Assembly: GCF_009727055.1 (NCBI RefSeq)
Contig: NC_052350.1
Coordinates: 18,412,840 to 18,476,839 of the forward strand
Length of the DNA stretch: 64,000 nucleotides
Source: Benincasa hispida
Lineage: Eukaryota; Streptophyta; Magnoliopsida; Cucurbitales; Cucurbitaceae
Direction of reading: 5' to 3'
The position numbers were made by a program, and so were the translations under genes. Numbering within the stretch: the stretch's first letter is position 1; every line of letters begins with the position of its first letter. Below are positions 58,640-64,000 of the stretch, one piece after another. The notes below the pieces were generated by a model that had not been told where the DNA came from, did no database searches, and worked only from the letters and a program-made list of their open reading frames with translations.

Positions 58640-61600
58640 ATTTTGTCAACAGTTTATCTCTAGTTTATGTTCAGCAAATTTGATTGCTATTTCAGCAGAG
58701 CTTCCATGAGAGAAAGAGACTGGTAGTGTAAAAGAGGAAGAAGTATAAAAGAGGCCAAGTTATAGAGGTTGAAGAAGAAGAGGTTGGGATTCATAAATGA
58801 GGAGGTGAGTTTTAATGGAAAAAGAGTGTTAGGTTGCCGAATTTATCAGAAATTGTTGGTGGGAATTCAATGATTCTTTCAGTATTGAATGAGTGCTGAT
58901 CATCATTTGTGATTTGTAAAGAATTAACTATTTCAAATAAAAATCTGGGCTTTGGACAATGGGTGAAATAGAATAGAACTATAGAAACATTAGCTTTGCT
59001 TTGGGATTCTAATTCCACTTTCTGCGCCTGGTTCCTTCTATCCATACCCCATATATTTAAAATACACATTCCCATGAATTTATTTTTAAATCTTTCATTT
59101 TTCTATTATTGAAATTATATTATAAAATACATAAGCCTATGATATTTGTATCCTGATAGAATAGTGTGTAGCAATAGCAATGATTCCCTTTCATTTCTTT
59201 TTTAATACAAATCTTCTCTTTGAATGAGGAAAAGAAATTACCATTGTCATCATCTCCAAGACCCAACTACTACACCCAAAAAAACAGACCAAATATTCAA
59301 AATCATAGTCATATAAACTATAATTTATTAGCACCAACTCATTGGAAAACATATACTTTTAAAAAGAAAAACTTTATGAGTGTGAGAAGAAAAGATCCAA
59401 GTAGAGGATTCCCACTTAAAGGCTAGGGGTTTAACTTTTTGAAGGAGAAGTTTGTGTTTAAAGCTATCTTATTTTTCATCATGCATATGAAAAGGAAGGA
59501 CAGACTTCACATTCAAGTATTCTGAGGAATCATCACCTTCTTCCCATGTTTAGCAATGCAAAGAATTAAATTCTTATACTGTTCATGCCCAAACTCCAAT
59601 GCCTGGTTATATGTTTTACGATTCAAAAACTCCCCAATCACATTTTTCATTATATTAGTAGATGGGGTTATAATATAACGTAATCCAAAATACATGTTTA
59701 TATTTAACATTTTGGATCCGATTTATAATATCTAATTTATTCTGTTTACATAGTTTTCAATTTAACCTTATTTTTCACTGTTTTCACGCTTCATGATCCC
59801 ATTTTTATTTTACGCTTGATTACTGACACATCCCAACATTCTCTAGATTTCTTATAATCTGAATTATATTTCAATTCCTCAGACAGCTTCTAGAGAGGAG
59901 TTAGTCAAAATCTTCAAATAAAAGAGCCCATTTTTTGCCTTCTTTTTAATTATTATTTTTTAACTTTGTCAATGTTTCTCTTTATCTTTCATAAATGTTT
60001 CAAAACTATTTTTGAATTAGAAATCTATCAAAATTTTGGACGGAAATGAAAACTTGAAACAATATAGTGATGAAATGAAATAGAAATTGATAAATGAACA
60101 TCGCTAAATTGTCTCTGGTTATTGCTACATTTGTGATAGAATATGAGTACTTTTTAAACAAATGTCCACGTCAAAGAAGTATTAGCCTTGTTTTTAGTAC
60201 TTAGACATTTGTAGTTCATTAGAAGGTTAATGTACGTGATGTTTTTTTTTAATTACAAAAAAAACTAGTTAATAATTCATTTTTTAGAAGTTCACCATTT
60301 GGACTTATCTTTTGAACGAAGATTATAATGCGTATGTATTAACTAGTGGAACTTTCTGATACAAACGGTTGATTGATTAAAAGAAGATATTTAGCTTAAG
60401 CCAAATAGTTGTGGTTTTGTTGTCGGTGACTTTGATTTTATAGTACATTCCCACACTAAAGTCTAATGTTGTTAGAGAGTTGATCAATAATAAATCTAAA
60501 TCTAATTTAGATTAGTTGAACTGGTGACATGGTTTAGTTGGTGAATGCAATTTTTTTTTTTTTTTCACTTTTCTCCTTTTGATGTCATCTATGTAAATGT
60601 CCACACACACATGTATATATTCTAAAAGTTTTTTTTTATTATTTTTTTTTAATAAAAGGAATAGAGAATAGAAATTTCAATACTATCTCTGAAGTATGAA
60701 CATGGTTAGTGGAAGTTGCGTTAATTTGACCAAAAAAAGGTCAAAATTTCAAAGACCACCTCGTTTTTTTTTTCAAGAAATTTTAGATTGTTTTTCCCAC
60801 CACCCCACCTATTTTGGCTAATTTCCCTTTGGTGGTCCAAATAAAAACCTAACCAATTTAGGGTTTTTTTTTTTCCTTCTCCTTTTACCTTTTTATAGTG
60901 GGTTTTAAAAAATAAGTTGGATTTCTTCGATATTTCCTCTTAGATTTTGATTATGGTTTTTCTTATCTACTTTATAGTTGAGTTCATTTCAAATGAAAAT
61001 TTATTTTTTAGTCCCTCAATTTTCAGCCTTTATGTATTACCTCCGGGTTAATTGGGAAGATAAAAAAAAAAAAAAAAGGAAAGAAAAAAAAGAAGAAATG
61101 GATAGTTTTTTTTTTTTTTTTTAATTTATTAGTATTATTATTATTATTTTATTTTATTGTCGTTTATGGTGTTCCTCTCTTTTAAGAGACGCACTCACCT
61201 TTTTTTGTTCATTTTATTTATTTCGCTGGTAAACTTTTGTTACCTTAACCCTTTTTTAAAAAAATTAAATTTAATTTATTTCCTTTAAAGTTTAAACTAA
61301 CTATTTTTTTAGTATTAATCGCAATTTTTTTTTTTAAAATACATTTTTATACATAGGTGGCCTAGTCTCTATTTGGTTCTTAAAATTTTAAAATTTTAAT
61401 ATTTTGGGTCATTCAATTTTGAGCTCTATGTTAAATAATATTATAATTTTATCTTTGCAATTTGAAATATTGTTTCAATTTGGTCTCTAAGTTTCAAGAT
61501 TTACACTTTTAATTTCGATATTTTCCACTAAAATGCTCAATTTCATTTTTTTGACATAAATATCAATAAATTTATTTAAAATAATTATATATGAGGTGAA

Positions 61601-62899
61601 ATTTTGAATTTAATTTCAATGGTGATGAATATATAATTTAAAATAAATATAATTAATTTTAATTTTTCACTAAATATATAATTATTTAAATTAGTTAATT
61701 GACACTCATGCCAAAGACACATTTAGTGAACAAATAGAGGTTATAAATGTAAATCTTGAAAACTCAGAGATCAAATTTAAGTAAATTCAAATATCAAAGG
61801 TAAAATTGTAACACTATAAATTTAGACCTCAAAATTAAATGTTAAAAATATAAAATCTTAAAATCTAGGGATCAAATAGAAATTAAACCCAAAATTTAAG
61901 GATAAAAAAAATATATTTTTAAAAAAAACAATATTATGCAATTTCAAGTACGAAAAAAATAGTTAGTTTAAACTTAAAGGAATGAAATCAAATTAAAAAA
62001 AGAAAAAAAGAAAAGAGAAGAAAGAAGGGTTAGGTAACAAAAGTTTATGAGCAAAATAAATAAAGAGGTATTTTTAAAAATATAAAAAATATTTAAAAAT
62101 ATTTATACTTCAGAGTAAAAATGTACAATTACTTTTATTTTATTTTTTTTTTTTTTATGAAAAGTAAATATTTGAAATTCTTCTATTTATAAAGAATTTC
62201 TCAATAAATGCCCTATTTCTCTATGTTTTTTCCCTAACTTTTTTTTTTTTTTAATTACCTCATCTTTCCAATTAACTTCCTCAAATTTTAAAACATATTC
62301 TTGCAAGAACTTTCCGCACATAGAGCCCTTACATAATTGTCTAAATTTTCTTATTTTTTACATGAATACTTTAATAAGCTATTATTTTATATAAAAGTCT
62401 ATCCTAATTTATCTTTTTAACCTTCTTTGCCATTAAGTTTATGTACACAAAAAAAAAAAAAAAAAAAAAAAACACCCTCATAAATTGCCTAGTGGTAGTG
62501 AGAACATCAAAAGTTAAGGAGTCATGCGTTCAATCTATGATAGCAGTCACCTATCTCACCAATAGTTACATTTTTCTTATTGAAATTATTATTAAAAATG
62601 TCATGCCAACATTAAAAATAATAATAAATTACTCTTACATATTTTAGACATGTTCTTAAAAATTTGAAGACTATTGAAAGAGTATATTTGAAAATTTTAA
62701 ATATCGTACATACCTAAAATCTCAAAAACTAAAAAGGTAAGTATCTCAAACTTTACTACGTGTAAAAGAAGTGTAAATATTCATTTGGCGTGCTTGTCTC
62801 CACTCTCTTCCATCCTATTATGTTTTGGTTAGTCGTTCTATCATTGCTTCTGGGGACTGTCCTTTATGCCACCATGCTCCTGAATCTAATATCTGTTAG
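58640..62899. other. AT-rich intergenic region
   Basis: No gene found. It has several long A or T runs (for example 60550-60565, 61063-61078, 62449-62472). A possible tRNA-like SINE fragment is at 62485-62600. Confidence 0.6.
62485..62600 (+). mobile_element. Possible tRNA-derived SINE fragment
   Basis: TTGCCTAGTGG (62485-62495) resembles a Pol III box A with one mismatch, and CGTTCAATCTA (62527-62537) resembles a box B poorly. Spacing between box starts is 42 bases. The poly-A run lies upstream, not downstream, which is not typical. Confidence 0.25.
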
Positions 62900-64000
62900 T
62901 GTTGATGTCCTAAATCTCTTGGGTCTTGTAGTTTATAATTGTAATATACAAACAATTTTATTTATTTAATAAAATATAAGATATTTTATTCGACATTTAG
63001 TAGCATTAACCCACAAACGAATAAACTAACATCCAAGGTTATCTTCTGTAACTTAAACATGTATGTACAAACATACAGATGGATCATGTTTAAGTGATAA
63101 CCTAAATGGTCTATAGTAGATGGATAAAGATGGGTACCTTATCTTGGTCACACTATGAATACGACTCGCTCTGTAGATGTTACAATTGTTGTAAAGTGCT
63201 ACAAATGATATGATCCTGATCATTCATATAGAGTCGTTTGAGAGGGGTATTCTATACAAAGGAGTTTGTATAAGACTGGACCAAGAAATGATTAGTCTCA
63301 TTATATAACACCGTTAATCATAAAGACTTACATTTCACTAAAATAACCATAGGTGACATGACCTGAATCTTGCATATGAAGGCGGTTCTTTGATTTGTAT
63401 GAGTGAAAGTGGCCAGATCATCGATTCAAAAGCCTATCATTTTGGAGATTCGTCAGATTGGGGAGTTGAAAACACAACTACATAAGATGGAATTTAGATA
63501 AATTGCTCCCTTAAGGGTTGATTCTGAGACATGAACAATGTGGCCTCGCAACCTCTCTTGGCCTGAGAGGGGTTTAGTCATAGTTGGATTGTGACTTATT
63601 ATTGATTAGAGGGATCGATGGTACTTAAGGAGTTAGATATAAATATAAGGACAAAACGATAATCTTGGTCCAACTGTACTTACGAGCAATTTGTGAAGGG
63701 TCACCGCAACTGTTGACTGGTTATATCCAATAGACACAGAAATACATCTGTAGTGTGAAAAGTACAGCTGTCGGTCTTTAGTGGAGTGACCGATAGTTAA
63801 TGAATATTGAATAATTAATTAAAGTGAATAATTTAATTAAAGAATTAATTATTCAAGTACCATTGGAGTTTCAATCTACAAGTCCATAAGGTCCCATCTG
63901 TAGCTCAACAAGGATTATTGAGAATTAATTTTGAATTAATTTGAATTGTTTAATTTAATTGAGAGAATTATTTATATGTAATATAATTAATATAATGTAT
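62900..64000 (+). mobile_element. Copia-type LTR, continuing past the window edge
   Basis: Starts TGTTGATGTCC and shares with the LTRs at 13372, 21914 and 27792 the blocks GGATCATGTTTAAGTGATAACC, ATGGTCTATAGTA, the hairpin TATACAAA/TTTGTATA (63253-63272), GGCCAGATCATCGATTCAAA and GGTCCATAAGGTCC-like sequence. Whether it is a solo LTR or the edge of a full element cannot be told. A candidate left target duplication is GTTAG (62895-62899). Confidence 0.75.

Noticed and set aside
1..64000. CRISPR arrays, operons, bacterial-type systems
   Set aside because: The window is plant nuclear DNA with spliced genes; no regular short repeats with unique spacers were seen.

Overview
This is a 64 kb piece of a plant nuclear genome. 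It has spliced genes with GT-AG introns, one AT-AC intron, AT-rich spacers and a thick block of LTR retrotransposons. A short foldback repeat at 41050-41166, with TCTATCA/TGATAGA runs inside TTTACAA...TTGTAAA arms, is of a type I associate with cucurbit genomes. Cucurbitaceae is therefore my best guess (moderate confidence, from memory and not a search).

Left half, 1 to about 30600: nested, broken LTR retrotransposons. The oldest visible layer is a Ty3/gypsy chromovirus of Tekay/Del type, cut into several pieces (12184-13371, 23968-24158, 25828-26833, plus a 3' LTR starting at 26834). An Athila-type Ty3/gypsy element (tRNA-Asp primer site at 1339, gag-protease-RT-RNaseH-integrase, 3' LTR 10497-12183) sits inside its RT gene. 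A Ty1/copia element with two ~2.06 kb LTRs (13372-23967) sits inside its integrase zinc-finger region. An inverted solo LTR of the Athila family (24159-25827, 5-bp target duplication) sits a little further into the integrase. A copia-type solo LTR (from 27792) splits the Tekay 3' LTR, and another solo LTR (7252-9791, 5-bp target duplication) lies inside the Athila element. All coding regions carry stops or frameshifts. A 20-N gap at 5547-5566 is flanked by a partial duplication.

Right half, 31 kb to 58.5 kb: five host genes, all on the minus strand, whose exon structures can be read from splice sites and phase. They are a TM9SF/EMP70 membrane protein (31385-34261, 7 exons, 638 aa), an endonuclease/exonuclease/phosphatase-fold protein lacking several expected catalytic residues and containing a U12-type AT-AC intron (36202-38682, 7 exons, 308 aa), a two-domain group I WRKY factor resembling WRKY32 (42854-46091, 5 exons, 515 aa), translation factor eIF5A (48382-51167, 5 exons, 160 aa, with a LINE remnant in intron 1), and a single-exon LRR receptor-like kinase (55750-58305, 851 aa). 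They look like unrelated housekeeping and signalling genes, with no sign that they form one pathway.

The spacers hold small non-autonomous elements (a hAT-like MITE at 51894-52069, foldback repeats, a tandem duplication at 41852-42059), and the right edge enters another copia-type LTR at 62900. I found no clearly new multi-gene system. The most interesting signals are a small hairpin conserved with covariation across copia LTR copies, the AT-AC intron, and the catalytically altered nuclease-fold protein.
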